In this document: positions 17,837 to 26,389 of the stretch, one piece after another
How positions within the stretch are numbered: the stretch's first letter is position 1
How the letters are laid out: each line of letters begins with the position of its first letter
Origin: Kitasatospora kifunensis
GTDB taxonomy: Bacteria > Actinomycetota > Actinomycetes > Streptomycetales > Streptomycetaceae
Assembly: GCF_014203855.1 (NCBI RefSeq)
Contig: NZ_JACHJV010000002.1
Location: 1-64,000, forward strand
Direction of reading: 5' to 3'
DNA: 64,000 nucleotides
Translations under genes and position numbers: made by a program
Notes under the pieces: generated by a model
Seen by the model: the letters and a program-made list of their open reading frames with translations, nothing else
What the model was told of the DNA's origin: nothing
Databases searched by the model: none

Positions 17837-20227
17837 TCAGCTGGTGACCGACGACTGGCGGGACCAGACCGCGGTCGGGCGGTCCTCCCGGAGCAGGTCG
17901 TCCTGGTGGTCGCCGCCGTGGGCGACCATGATGACGCGGTACTGGTCCTGGTGGAACACCCAGTACCAGTGCTGGCCGCCGTTCGGGTCGTCCCGGCCGG
18001 GGACGGGGAGGAAGGCGTCGACCCGGGTGACGCCTTCCAGTGAGGCCCAGGCGGTGAGCTTGCGGTCGTCGCGCTGCATCCGGTCGGGGTGCGCCTGGCC
18101 GGAGCGGCCGATGGAGATCAAGCGGTGGCGCTGGCCGACCGAGGTGTTGTGGAACATCCAGTACCAGTACGTGCCGTCGCCGGCCGGCCGCCGGTCGGGC
18201 ACCGGCAGGAACGCGTCGACCTGGGTGACGGCGGTGCTGCCGCCGAAGGACGCCCAGCGGCTCAACGGCTGGTCGTCGCCGAGCAGTTGGCTGGTGTACG
18301 GTTCGCCGGCCGTGATGGTGATGAAGCGGTACACCTGGGTGCCGTTCACGGTGTGGAAGAGCCAGTAGCTGCTCTTCCCGTTGACCTGCTGCTCGTCGGG
18401 GACGGGCAGGATGGTGTCGATCTGGGTGACGCCCTTCAGGGCCGGCCAACTGGAGTACGGGCCAACGGTCTTGACCACGACCCCGGTGCGGTCGTCGACC
18501 GCGCCGGTGGTGAGCTGGCGGATCTGGGTGCTGCCGGCGGCGCCGGTGGTGATCAGGCGGATGGTGCCCTGCTGGAAGGTCCAGAAGCGGCCCGGGACGT
18601 CGGGCAGCGGCAGGACGGCGTCCATCGGCAGGTTCTGGGCCACCACCGGCTGCGGGGTGACGACCGGCTGGGTGGTGTCGGTGAGTTCGCCGGTGAGGCG
18701 GCCCTGGGCGAGGCGGCGCAGCGTGGTGATGGAGGGGGTGAAGCAGTAGAGCGCGCCACGGGTGCGCACGAACGGCCTGAAGTCCAGGGTGCTGGTCTGC
18801 CGCTCGCCCGAGGGGGCCAGGCCCTCGTGGTTGACCTTGCCGTCGTTCACGGTGGCGAGCTGGCCGCTGACCATCGGGTCGGGCCCCGGCTTGTTCTCGC
18901 GGCCGGGCGGGAAGTCGGGGTCGTTGATCCAGTTGACCTGGATGAACTCGAACTGGGCCACCAGGTCGGCCTGGTAGCAGACAAAGAGCAGGCCGCGGGC
19001 GGCGTCGGGGCCGTTGTCGGGGACGTCGCTGGTCGGGTCGAAGGGCTGTCCGTAGGGGGCGCCGCGGCGCATGATCCGGCGGGCGTCCATGAAGACCTCG
19101 TCGACCGGGGTGCCGTCGATGAGCCCGTCGCGGGGATTGCTCTTGCGCAGGTGCGAGTAGAGCGGGGTGGTCAGGCCGTCCGGGTCGTCGGCGAAGAGGA
19201 AGTCGTTGTCGGATCCGGTGGCCGGGTCGGCGGGCTGCGTGTCCGGGTACTTGCAGACCGGGGCGCCGTTGCGCCAGCGGCCCACCAGGCGGGCGGCGAA
19301 CCAGTCCCTGGTGGTGTCCTGCGGCACGGCCTTGAGGTCCTTCAGGCGCTGCAGTTGGCGGTCCACCTGCGCCCACCAACCGGCCACGTCCTGCTCCAGG
19401 CGGCGCACCACCTGGAATGAGCCGTCGGTCATCCAGGCGGGGATGGTCTTGCGGGCGGCGGTGCCCGGGTCGTGCTTCTCGGCGGGCTGGCGGCCGATGA
19501 CGAACTCGCCGGGCGGGATGAGCCGGGTGCCGGGGTGGGCCTTCTCGAAGTTCCCGCTGCGGGCCGGGTCCCGTTCGTCGAAGCCCAGCACGCCCGGCTC
19601 GCTGACCCCGTCCTTGAAGCCGAAGTGCTCCTTGCCCTTCTTGCTGCCGGGCAGGGCCGCGCCCTCCTGTTCGAAGACGACCACCGCGCTTGCCCGGCTG
19701 GCGGCCACCCGCTGCTCCGCCACGGCGGAGTCGAGGCCGTCCTGGGTGTCGGAGGCGATGGTGAGCACCGCGTGGACGGTGGGCTTGGTGGCGCAGCCGA
19801 ACGTCCAGAACTTCGGGTCGTTGTCGTCGGTGTCGCCCAGCGCGATCGCGCGCCCCGGGTCGGCCGGGCCCTGGATGAACGCCTCCAGGGTGTCCCCGGC
19901 CTTCTGCTCGGCCGTCAGCAGGTCCGGCTGCCCGGTGATGAACTGCAGGCCCGGGTAGGTGAAGCTGAGGCCCAGCCAGGTGGCCTTGAGGGTGCTCGGG
20001 TCGTCACCGCCGGAGGCCTGGCGGGCCTTGCTGAAGCGCTCGTTGAAGTCGGCGACCTGCGCGGTGGTGGCGATCTGGGGAGTGATCTTCTCCAACCAGG
20101 CTCGGGCCGCCGGGGCGTTGTTGAACTGCAGCAGCAGGAGCCGGACGTAGTCCTTCTTGAATCCGGCGATGATGTCGCCCTGGATCTCGGTGTCTTGACG
20201 TAGCTTCAGATCAGTGGGAGTGGACAT
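17837..20227 (-). CDS. DyP-type haem peroxidase fused to a four-repeat hemopexin-like domain
   Basis: A 796-residue protein. Residues 1 to about 515 form a DyP-type peroxidase: the GXXDG motif is GFKDG at 203-207 (catalytic Asp206), and SHLRKSNPRDG around 358-368 supplies the likely proximal haem His359 and the conserved NPR, followed by Arg-rich RRIMRRG. After a linker come four repeats beginning MDAVLPLP (535), IDTILPVP (603), VDAFLPVP (670) and VDAFLPVP (736). They are 66-68 residues apart, each followed by a YW(x)F strand and an R-(L/F/V)-I strand. This is the pattern of a four-bladed hemopexin-type propeller. DyP enzymes normally lack it. No signal peptide is seen. The gene lies downstream of a secreted copper-oxidase gene on the same strand. 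Confidence 0.85.
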   Translation of the reverse strand: MSTPTDLKLRQDTEIQGDIIAGFKKDYVRLLLLQFNNAPAARAWLEKITPQIATTAQVADFNERFSKARQASGGDDPSTLKATWLGLSFTYPGLQFITGQPDLLTAEQKAGDTLEAFIQGPADPGRAIALGDTDDNDPKFWTFGCATKPTVHAVLTIASDTQDGLDSAVAEQRVAASRASAVVVFEQEGAALPGSKKGKEHFGFKDGVSEPGVLGFDERDPARSGNFEKAHPGTRLIPPGEFVIGRQPAEKHDPGTAARKTIPAWMTDGSFQVVRRLEQDVAGWWAQVDRQLQRLKDLKAVPQDTTRDWFAARLVGRWRNGAPVCKYPDTQPADPATGSDNDFLFADDPDGLTTPLYSHLRKSNPRDGLIDGTPVDEVFMDARRIMRRGAPYGQPFDPTSDVPDNGPDAARGLLFVCYQADLVAQFEFIQVNWINDPDFPPGRENKPGPDPMVSGQLATVNDGKVNHEGLAPSGERQTSTLDFRPFVRTRGALYCFTPSITTLRRLAQGRLTGELTDTTQPVVTPQPVVAQNLPMDAVLPLPDVPGRFWTFQQGTIRLITTGAAGSTQIRQLTTGAVDDRTGVVVKTVGPYSSWPALKGVTQIDTILPVPDEQQVNGKSSYWLFHTVNGTQVYRFITITAGEPYTSQLLGDDQPLSRWASFGGSTAVTQVDAFLPVPDRRPAGDGTYWYWMFHNTSVGQRHRLISIGRSGQAHPDRMQRDDRKLTAWASLEGVTRVDAFLPVPGRDDPNGGQHWYWVFHQDQYRVIMVAHGGDHQDDLLREDRPTAVWSRQSSVTS

Positions 20228-20253
20228 GGATCGATCCGTTCGTTGTCTCCGTT

Positions 20254-20325
20254 GGATGCCTGGGTGGGGCCGGATGCCTTGGCGGGGCAGGATGCCTGGA
20301 TGGGGCCGGGTGCCTGGGCGGGAGC
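20254..20325. repeat. 18-bp tandem repeat, four copies
   Basis: Four imperfect head-to-tail copies of an 18-bp unit (first copy GGATGCCTGGGTGGGGCC) fill the gap between the copper-oxidase stop codon and the DyP leader. Because the unit is a multiple of three, read-through would add an RHPAPx repeat, but the oxidase stop codon comes first, so the repeat is non-coding. It may form RNA structure between the two cistrons. Confidence 0.85.
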
Positions 20326-20326
20326 G

Positions 20327-22201
20327 TCAGGCGTTCGGGTTCAGCTGGATCCACTTGGCCTCGCTGGGCACGCCGGCGTCGTTGAGCAGGAAGAGCATGT
20401 AGTAGCCGGGCGGGGCGTCCTTGGCGGAGGGCGGGGTCTGGAACACGAGTTGGCTGCCGGCCCGGCCGGTGAGCCGCAGCTCCAGGCGGCGCTGGCTGGT
20501 GTCCACCGAGTGGGTGGAGGTGATGGGCGCGACCAGGACGGCGCGGGTGACCTGGGTCGGGGTGTTGGTGTTGACCCTGAAACTGGTGTTGTAGTTGAGC
20601 GGATCGGTCGGTGCGGTGCGCAGGTTGGGGCGGTCGCCCTGCTGCAGGTAGGCCGGCTCGTAGATCTCGATGGTGCCGTTGAGGCCCGAGGTGATGTCCT
20701 TGTTGTTGGCGATCTCCTGGAGTTCGTCGCCGGTGACCATGATCCGGCCGTCGGGCAGGATGACGGCGTTGGAGTGGTAGCCGCGCGGCAGGCGCTGGAC
20801 CGGGCCGAGGGTCCACTTGCCGCTGGCGTCGCGCAGTTCGGTCTGGCGGTACTTCAGGTCGGCGTTGGGATTGTAGAGGCCGTTGCCGTAGTCCCGGATG
20901 TCGTAGGAGCCGTTGACGGTGAACAGGTTGCCGTCGGGCAGGATGAGGGTGTCGTCCTGGGTGCGCCCGAAGGCCCGCGGGGTGTCCTTGGTCCACTGGT
21001 TGGCGGAGAACCGGTAGGTGTTGGGATCGTTGCGGTTGCCGCCGAGGATGAGCACCGAGTCGGGGCCGTTGGTGCCGTTGGGCAGGGCGACGGCGGAGCC
21101 GTACATGCGCATGCCGCCGTCCGGGCGGTCGGGCAGCGAGGCGCGGGTCTCGTTCGCGGGGTCGAACACCCACTGCTGGTCGGCGTCGCGGCCGAAGCCG
21201 TACACCTTTCCGTCGTTCAGCGAGAACAGGTGGGGGTAGTCGGTGCGGTACGGGGCGTCCGTCTTCCACTGGTCGATCGCGACGTTGTCGGGGGCCTTGT
21301 TCTTGTCGAAGAAGACGCCGGTGCCCTTGGCCGGGAAGCGTTCGAGGATCGGGGTGGGGGTCCCGTAACCGAGCTCGGACTGGCCGGACATGATGAGCTG
21401 TCGGCCGTCGGCGCCGGTGACGGCGCTGGGGTACCAGCGGCCGACCGCCATGTCCTGCTCCTGGTGCCAGGTCTCCGTCCACGGGTCGAAGACCAGGGCG
21501 AGCTTGGCGCCGGTACCGCCGTTGCCGCCGAGGTTGCCGCCGAAGACGCCGACCATGCCGTTGGGCAGGTAGGAGTGGCCGGCGCAGAAGAACGGCGCGG
21601 GGCGCGGCTCGTTCAGGCCGTCGGGCATGTTGACGGTCGGCGGCGGGACGGCCTTGAAGGCGTCCAGGCCGGTGCCCTTGGACGGGTCCCACAGGTAGGC
21701 GCGGCCCGCGTTCTGCTTGCCGATCACGTCGGTGGGCGCCGGCTCCTTCTGCGGATTGTCCTCGACGGACTCGAAGGAGAAGACGAGCACCTTGCCGGTG
21801 GGCAGCAGCGCGATGTGGTCCCCGAAGTCGGGGGAGGAGAAGTAGTCCGTGAACTTCCCGAAGACCTTGGGGTCGAACGCCGCGTTGGCCTTCGCCTGGG
21901 AGTCGGTCAGCGCGTTGAGCCGGTTGGTGCGGGTGGTCTGCGGATAGCCGGTCTGCACGGCCCGCAGGCCGATCCGGTCCCGGGCCATCGACTCGGCGGC
22001 GGGTCGGCCGAAGGCGGCCACCTCGGCGGGGCGCAGCTCGGCCTTCAACTGCTCGTCGGTGATGCGCAGACCCCCGGTGCCGCCGAACAGGTCGGTCGCG
22101 GCGGAGGCGGGCGGCACGGGGGTGGTCAGGACGTTGATGGTCGACAGGGCGAGCGTGACGGCGCCGGCCGCGAGCACCGCCCTCAGTCTGGTGCGTGGCA
22201 T
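20327..22201 (-). CDS. Secreted galactose-oxidase-like (GlxA-related) radical copper oxidase
   Basis: A 624-residue secreted protein (signal peptide about 1-35) with kelch-type seven-bladed repeats and a C-terminal DUF1929 beta-sandwich (about 530-624). The copper-site residues of galactose oxidases are all recognisable: Cys206 (FFCAGHS) and Tyr257 (RWYPSAV) for the thioether cofactor, Tyr475-His476 (GYHSNAV) and His564 (STHSVD). The enzyme should oxidise an alcohol to an aldehyde with release of hydrogen peroxide. Streptomyces GlxA works at hyphal tips on glycan; this is a paralogue or homologue with a cleavable signal. The downstream DyP peroxidase could use the peroxide, and a link between DyP and GlxA is known in S. 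lividans. Confidence 0.9.
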   Translation of the reverse strand: MPRTRLRAVLAAGAVTLALSTINVLTTPVPPASAATDLFGGTGGLRITDEQLKAELRPAEVAAFGRPAAESMARDRIGLRAVQTGYPQTTRTNRLNALTDSQAKANAAFDPKVFGKFTDYFSSPDFGDHIALLPTGKVLVFSFESVEDNPQKEPAPTDVIGKQNAGRAYLWDPSKGTGLDAFKAVPPPTVNMPDGLNEPRPAPFFCAGHSYLPNGMVGVFGGNLGGNGGTGAKLALVFDPWTETWHQEQDMAVGRWYPSAVTGADGRQLIMSGQSELGYGTPTPILERFPAKGTGVFFDKNKAPDNVAIDQWKTDAPYRTDYPHLFSLNDGKVYGFGRDADQQWVFDPANETRASLPDRPDGGMRMYGSAVALPNGTNGPDSVLILGGNRNDPNTYRFSANQWTKDTPRAFGRTQDDTLILPDGNLFTVNGSYDIRDYGNGLYNPNADLKYRQTELRDASGKWTLGPVQRLPRGYHSNAVILPDGRIMVTGDELQEIANNKDITSGLNGTIEIYEPAYLQQGDRPNLRTAPTDPLNYNTSFRVNTNTPTQVTRAVLVAPITSTHSVDTSQRRLELRLTGRAGSQLVFQTPPSAKDAPPGYYMLFLLNDAGVPSEAKWIQLNPNA

Positions 22202-22330
22202 GGAGTTCCTCGCGAGGTGTCAGTCAGGGCCGCAGGGCAGCCACACGGGTGACAGCGATTCGCGGCCCAGTACAGCACGTTCCGTAGTCATTCGTGTGCA
22301 GACACCCCAGTGACTGCTTGATCCACCCTC

Positions 22331-22353
22331 GACACGCCGTCACTGTGCGTGTC
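22331..22353. repeat. Inverted repeat in the divergent promoter region
   Basis: Seven-base arms GACACGC (22331-22337) and GCGTGTC (22347-22353) lie between the divergent copper-oxidase and small secreted-protein genes, 68 bases before the latter. It could be an operator or a chance dyad in GC-rich DNA. Confidence 0.35.
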
Positions 22354-22420
22354 GCTCCGTGGCTCACCGGCGTCGTGCTGAAATAGCCGGGAATCCCCAC
22401 CGGAGCAACAGGAGTGACAC

Positions 22421-22822
22421 GTGCTCAGCAAGACCCGGATCGCCGTGGCCGCCGCGGCGGGAGCCACGATCCTCGCGACCACGAGCGGTGCCGCCCTGGC
22501 CGCCCCGCGCCTCGTGCAGCCGCAGACCGTGACCACTCCCGTCATCGAGGGCGGCGCCGACGGCAAGCCCCACCTGCTGCTGTGCCCGCCCGACGAGAAC
22601 GTCTTCAGCGGCGGCTACTTGGTAACTCCCGGTGCGGGGCGGATGCTTGACCGTGAGCCGGCCGACGTGCTGGAGAGCCGCGCCAACGAGGACGCCACCG
22701 GCTGGATCATCGCCGTGCGCAAGAACGACGCCCCGACTCGGGGCGGCGAGTCCAGCCCCGCGAACCTCACCATCCGCATCGTCTGCACCCAGGGCGAGAA
22801 CACCCCGACCCCCAGCGGCTGA
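22421..22822 (+). CDS. Small secreted protein of unknown function
   Basis: 133 residues starting at GTG, six bases after AGGAG. A Sec signal peptide spans about residues 1-28 (ending in AALAAP). The mature part of about 105 residues holds two cysteines, in LLCPP and RIVCTQ, that could form one disulphide. It also has an ANLTIRIV strand and a TPTPSG tail. No catalytic motif or named family was recognised. The gene is divergent from the copper oxidase gene and has its own terminator, so it is an independent secreted product. Confidence 0.75.
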   Translation: MLSKTRIAVAAAAGATILATTSGAALAAPRLVQPQTVTTPVIEGGADGKPHLLLCPPDENVFSGGYLVTPGAGRMLDREPADVLESRANEDATGWIIAVRKNDAPTRGGESSPANLTIRIVCTQGENTPTPSG

Positions 22823-22830
22823 CCCCGGTC

Positions 22831-22862
22831 CCGAAGGCCGCTCCCGCAGGGGCGGCCTTCGG
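22831..22862 (+). terminator. Terminator of the small secreted-protein gene
   Basis: Perfect 11-bp arms CCGAAGGCCGC and GCGGCCTTCGG with a ten-base loop, eight bases after the stop codon. Confidence 0.88.
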
Positions 22863-22953
22863 TGGCGATCAACATCGGTTGATCATCCCCCTCCTGGCTG
22901 CGCCGCCGGAAAACCCCATGACAACGCGTCAGGTGCGAGACGACAATCGCGCG

Positions 22954-23706
22954 ATGACAGATCCAGCCGACTTCTACACCGGCATCGTGGCGGAACTCTA
23001 CGCGCCGCTGAAGTCCTACTCCCAGGACCCGGCGCCCTATGCGTCCTTCGTGCGCCAGGCCGGTGTGCCCGCGCTGGAACTCGGCTGCGGGGACGGCGAT
23101 CCGCTGATCGAGCTGCGGCGCCAGGGCCTGGACGTCGAGGGCGTCGACTCATCCGCGGACATGCTCGAACGCTGCCGTCGCCGGGCCGAGGCGGGAGGGA
23201 TCCCCGTCGTCCTGCACCACCAGCGGATGGAGGCGCTCGACCTGCCCCGCCGCTACCGCGCGATCTTCCTCGCCGGGCCGACCTTCACCCTGCTGAACGA
23301 CGACGCTGCCGCGCTCGCCGCCCTGCGCGGCATCCGCGCCCACCTCGCCGACGGCGGCAGCGCCCTGATCCCGCTCTTCGTCCCGCCCCCAACCCCGGCC
23401 GACCAGCTCGGCCAGTCGCGCACCGTCACCACTGACGACGGCGCCGAACTGACGGTGCGCACGGTGTCGGTGGAACGCGACGAGAGTGCCCGCACCCAGA
23501 CGACGCTGCTGCGCTACGAACGCCGGCGCGACGGCGAGAGCACCGCCGTGGACCGTCCCTGGCAGCTGCACTGGTACACCCGCACCGGCTTCACGGAGCT
23601 TGCCGCCACCGCGGGACTGACCCCGATCTCGATCACCGGCCCCGACGGAAGCGCCGCGCCACCCGACGCCACCAGCCTGCACTTCCACCTGCGGGCCTGC
23701 GGTTGA
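22954..23706 (+). CDS. Class I SAM-dependent methyltransferase
   Basis: A roughly 250-residue methyltransferase. Motif I LELGCGDGD is at about residues 43-51 of the chosen start. VEGVDSSADML follows as the acidic loop that contacts the ribose, then the FLAGPTFTLL motif IV strand. The start MTDPADFYTG fits the family, but no strong ribosome-binding site is seen; in-frame ATGs at 22918 and 22879 are alternatives. The substrate is unknown, and there are no biosynthetic neighbours. The product is cytoplasmic. Confidence 0.8.
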   Translation: MTDPADFYTGIVAELYAPLKSYSQDPAPYASFVRQAGVPALELGCGDGDPLIELRRQGLDVEGVDSSADMLERCRRRAEAGGIPVVLHHQRMEALDLPRRYRAIFLAGPTFTLLNDDAAALAALRGIRAHLADGGSALIPLFVPPPTPADQLGQSRTVTTDDGAELTVRTVSVERDESARTQTTLLRYERRRDGESTAVDRPWQLHWYTRTGFTELAATAGLTPISITGPDGSAAPPDATSLHFHLRACG

Positions 23707-23849
23707 TCCTGCCGGTCGGTCCGCATCTGGGAGACGGGAGTGGTCGCCCGTAGGGTGGGGGAGGGAACCGGCATGGCGAGTTGCTTCGTCAGCAGTACCG
23801 ACCACTGGCTGGATGCGGTGACGCCGTACTGGCCGAACGAGGGGGCGGC

Positions 23850-25106
23850 ATGTTCTTCTTACCGTTGGTCCGGGCTCTGCGGCTGCCGCGGATACGGCGC
23901 AGGGCCTTGCTCACGCTGGCCGTGCTGGCGCTGCTCCGGCTCGGGCAACACCTGCCGTTGCCCGGTGTGGATGTGCACGCGGTGCGGGAGCGCGACCTGT
24001 TCACGGGGCCGGTCAAGCTGCTCAGCGGCAACGCCCTGCCCAGCCTGTCGGTGCTCGGGCTCAGCGTCTTCCCGTACGTCGCCGCCTGGGCCCTGCTGGA
24101 CCTCGCCGTCCTCACCGTGCCACGCCTGAACGCGCTGGCGGCGGAAGGCGCCGCCGGTGCGGCCAGACTCAGGCAGTACCGGCGGATCCTGACGGTGCCG
24201 GTGGCCGCGGTGCTCGCCTGGGCGGTGGTGGCCGCGGCGGCGCGGCTGCCGGTGGCCGAGGGGCACGACGTGCTGCACGACCGCGGGCTGCTGCTCCGGG
24301 TGGTGATGGTGGTCTGCCTGACCGCGGGGGCCGTGCTGTCGATGTACCTGGCGGAGCTGGTGACCAACCACGGCTTCGGCGAGGGCGTCAGCGTCCTGCT
24401 GGCCGGCCAGATCATGGCGGTGCTGCCCGGCGAGTTCGGGGCGGTGCTGGAGCACCGGGGCGTGCTCGCGTTCGCGTTGCTGCTGGCGCTGGTGCCGGTG
24501 ACGGTGTTTGCCAAGACCCTGCTGGTGCATGCGCAACGCCGGGTGCCGGTGCAGTACGCCAAGCGCATGATCGGCCGTCGTCCCTTCGGGGGGACTCCCA
24601 CCTACGTTCCGGTGAGGCTCGGTTCCGAGGCGAGGCCGGTCGTCTTCGCCGTCTCGCTGCTGTTCACTCTCGCACTCCTCAGCAGCCTCGTGCCGCACGG
24701 CGGTTGGCTGGCGACCCTGCGCACGCAGCTGCTGGACGAGGGCGGCAGCTGGTACCTCGTGTTCCTGGCGCTGCTCGTCATCTTCTCCGCCCTCTGCTAC
24801 GCGGCGATCGCCTTCAATCCGCAGGAGGTCGCCGACCAACTCTGGCGCCACGGCGGGTTCGTGCCGGGCATCCGTGCGGGGCGACCGACCGCCGAGTACC
24901 TGCATTACGTCCATGCCCGGCTGGCCTGGGCGTGGTCGGTCGGCGTGTGCGTGCTCGCGTTGACCGTCGTCGGGATGTCCAGACTGCTGGGCGGGGAATC
25001 GGCCTTCCCCTACGGTGGGGAGGCCATCTTCGTGGTCACCAGCCTGGTTGGGGCCGTCCTGCTGGAGATTGAGACCGAGCGCACCCTCCACGCGTACGGA
25101 ACGTAG
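23850..25106 (+). CDS. Stand-alone SecY-family translocase paralogue
   Basis: A 418-residue polytopic membrane protein with about ten transmembrane segments that follows the SecY plan. It has an N-terminal plug/TM2 region with LGLSVFPYVAAWALLDLAV, the (R)VPVQYAKRMIGRRPFGGTPTYVPVRL loop-and-TM7 signature, and the C-terminal FNPQEVADQLWRHGGFVPGIRAG(R)PT block before TM9-TM10. The sequence departs from housekeeping SecY and lies outside a ribosomal-protein operon. No accessory SecA2, glycosyltransferase or large serine-rich substrate is nearby. ATG 23850 follows GAGGGGG; a longer frame from 23781 is less likely. Possibly a specialised or relic translocon. Confidence 0.85.
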   Translation: MFFLPLVRALRLPRIRRRALLTLAVLALLRLGQHLPLPGVDVHAVRERDLFTGPVKLLSGNALPSLSVLGLSVFPYVAAWALLDLAVLTVPRLNALAAEGAAGAARLRQYRRILTVPVAAVLAWAVVAAAARLPVAEGHDVLHDRGLLLRVVMVVCLTAGAVLSMYLAELVTNHGFGEGVSVLLAGQIMAVLPGEFGAVLEHRGVLAFALLLALVPVTVFAKTLLVHAQRRVPVQYAKRMIGRRPFGGTPTYVPVRLGSEARPVVFAVSLLFTLALLSSLVPHGGWLATLRTQLLDEGGSWYLVFLALLVIFSALCYAAIAFNPQEVADQLWRHGGFVPGIRAGRPTAEYLHYVHARLAWAWSVGVCVLALTVVGMSRLLGGESAFPYGGEAIFVVTSLVGAVLLEIETERTLHAYGT

Positions 25107-25129
25107 CTCGCGGGCACGTGGAGGGTGCG
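25080..25129. terminator. Terminator overlapping the 3' end of the SecY-like gene
   Basis: Perfect 13-bp arms (25080-25092 and 25117-25129) pair the last codons of the SecY-like gene with sequence beyond its stop. It lies between converging genes and can serve both directions. Confidence 0.75.
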
Positions 25130-25152
25130 TCGGCCGTCCGAGCGGCGGACGG

Positions 25153-25896
25153 TCAGCCGGCGGTCTCCCGCTGGTGCTGCTCCAGGCGCTCGGCGGCCCG
25201 GCGGCGCCCGTCGGCCAGTACGTCCACCGGACTTCCCGCGCCGGCGCCGGGCTCCTCGGACCAGCCGCGGATCCGCTCGGCGACCGTCTTCAGCCGCTCG
25301 TCCCCGGGCGGGACGGCGATGGAGAAAAGGCTCTCCACCGGGGTCGGGTCATCGCCTCCCCAGGCGACCACGCCGTCGAGCTCGGCCAGGATGTCCCGGA
25401 TGACCAGCACCTCGTACGGGTAGAAACCGCCCCGCACGCCCGGCGGGTAGCAGCCGGGGCGCAGCGCCAGGGCCGTGCCGGAGGCCTGGTTGCTCTCGGG
25501 GGAGTCGGTGGAGCGGACCTCCTGCGGCGGGCGCCAGCCGACCACCTCATCGGCCCGCAGCTCCGCTATCTCGTAGTGGAACCGCTGCGCGACATGGACG
25601 AGCACGGTCTCCACCCAGCCGATGCGCACCGCCGGGCGGGCGGCGGTGCCGGGGATCGGGCGGGTCCAGACGGCGCCCGCGGCGTCGACCGCGTTCTCCA
25701 TCTGCCAGCCGTTGGCGGACTGCCGGACGTTGCGTACGTTCTGCTGGGCCTGCTCCGCCTCCTGAAGGGCCGGCCGGCCCGGCTCCTGCTCCGCCGCGGC
25801 CGCGGGCCCGGCGAACAGCAGGCCGCCGCCCACGGTGAGCAGCCCGGCCACCGCGGTGCTGCGCAGTACCGTGCGCCGGGTCAATTCCGATGACAT
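25153..25896 (-). CDS. Exported protein of unknown function (Tat-like signal)
   Basis: 247 residues from ATG 25894-25896. The N-terminus has TRRTVLRS followed by a hydrophobic stretch and AGPAAAA, which looks like a twin-arginine signal peptide. The mature part begins with a Glu/Gln-rich helix and then contains YPYEVLVIRDILAELDGVVAWGGDD, SIAVPPGDERLKTVAERI and a Trp-rich segment, but no active-site pattern I recognise. It is the last gene of a minus-strand group that starts with a DUF1906 protein and a small membrane protein, suggesting a wall- or envelope-related role. The longer frame to 25911 adds five residues. Confidence 0.65.
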   Translation of the reverse strand: MSSELTRRTVLRSTAVAGLLTVGGGLLFAGPAAAAEQEPGRPALQEAEQAQQNVRNVRQSANGWQMENAVDAAGAVWTRPIPGTAARPAVRIGWVETVLVHVAQRFHYEIAELRADEVVGWRPPQEVRSTDSPESNQASGTALALRPGCYPPGVRGGFYPYEVLVIRDILAELDGVVAWGGDDPTPVESLFSIAVPPGDERLKTVAERIRGWSEEPGAGAGSPVDVLADGRRRAAERLEQHQRETAG

Positions 25897-25987
25897 GCCT
25901 CTGCCTTCCAACTGCCTGCCAAGTCCTTCCAGTTCGTCTTTTGATGGATCGTCGGATAGTGCTGCCCGGTCAGCGGGTCAGGGCCGG

Positions 25988-26389
25988 TCAGAACCAGCCC
26001 AGCGCGCGCCAGGCGCCCTCCGGCAGCGCGGCGAACAGGGCGGTCGGCAGCACGAGCAGCACGGCGCTCACCGCCCAGTACCTCGGCACCCGCAGGCCGC
26101 TCAGCTTGCGGACCGCGAGGTTGGCCAGCCACCACAGCGCCAGCAGGAGAGCGAACATGACGCCCAGCAGCACGACCCAGGGCAGCGCGCCGTCGTCCTC
26201 GTTCGGATCGCGGCTGGTCAGTCCGAGCCAGGCGAGTGGGAAGTTCATGGCGAACACCACGAGCATGCTCAGCGGGAAGACGGCGAGGTAGCCCAGGGCG
26301 AGGTTGACGGTGACCGGGGCGGCCCAGCGGGCCACCCCGCCCCGGGACGGGCCCGGCGGCGCTTCCTCAGAGACCGCGCTGGGGCGCAT
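25988..26389 (-). CDS. Small membrane protein, three transmembrane segments
   Basis: 133 residues with a Pro-rich cytoplasmic N-terminus and hydrophobic spans at about 28-52, 68-93 and 101-125. No family was recognised. Its start codon overlaps the end of the upstream DUF1906 gene by 23 bases, so the two are probably co-transcribed and translationally coupled; the exported protein gene follows 91 bases later. It may anchor or assist the upstream product. Confidence 0.65.
   Translation of the reverse strand: MRPSAVSEEAPPGPSRGGVARWAAPVTVNLALGYLAVFPLSMLVVFAMNFPLAWLGLTSRDPNEDDGALPWVVLLGVMFALLLALWWLANLAVRKLSGLRVPRYWAVSAVLLVLPTALFAALPEGAWRALGWF

Noticed and set aside
20254..20325. CRISPR array or coding extension of the oxidase
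   Set aside because: The repeats are contiguous with no spacers, and the oxidase stop codon precedes them in its reading direction.
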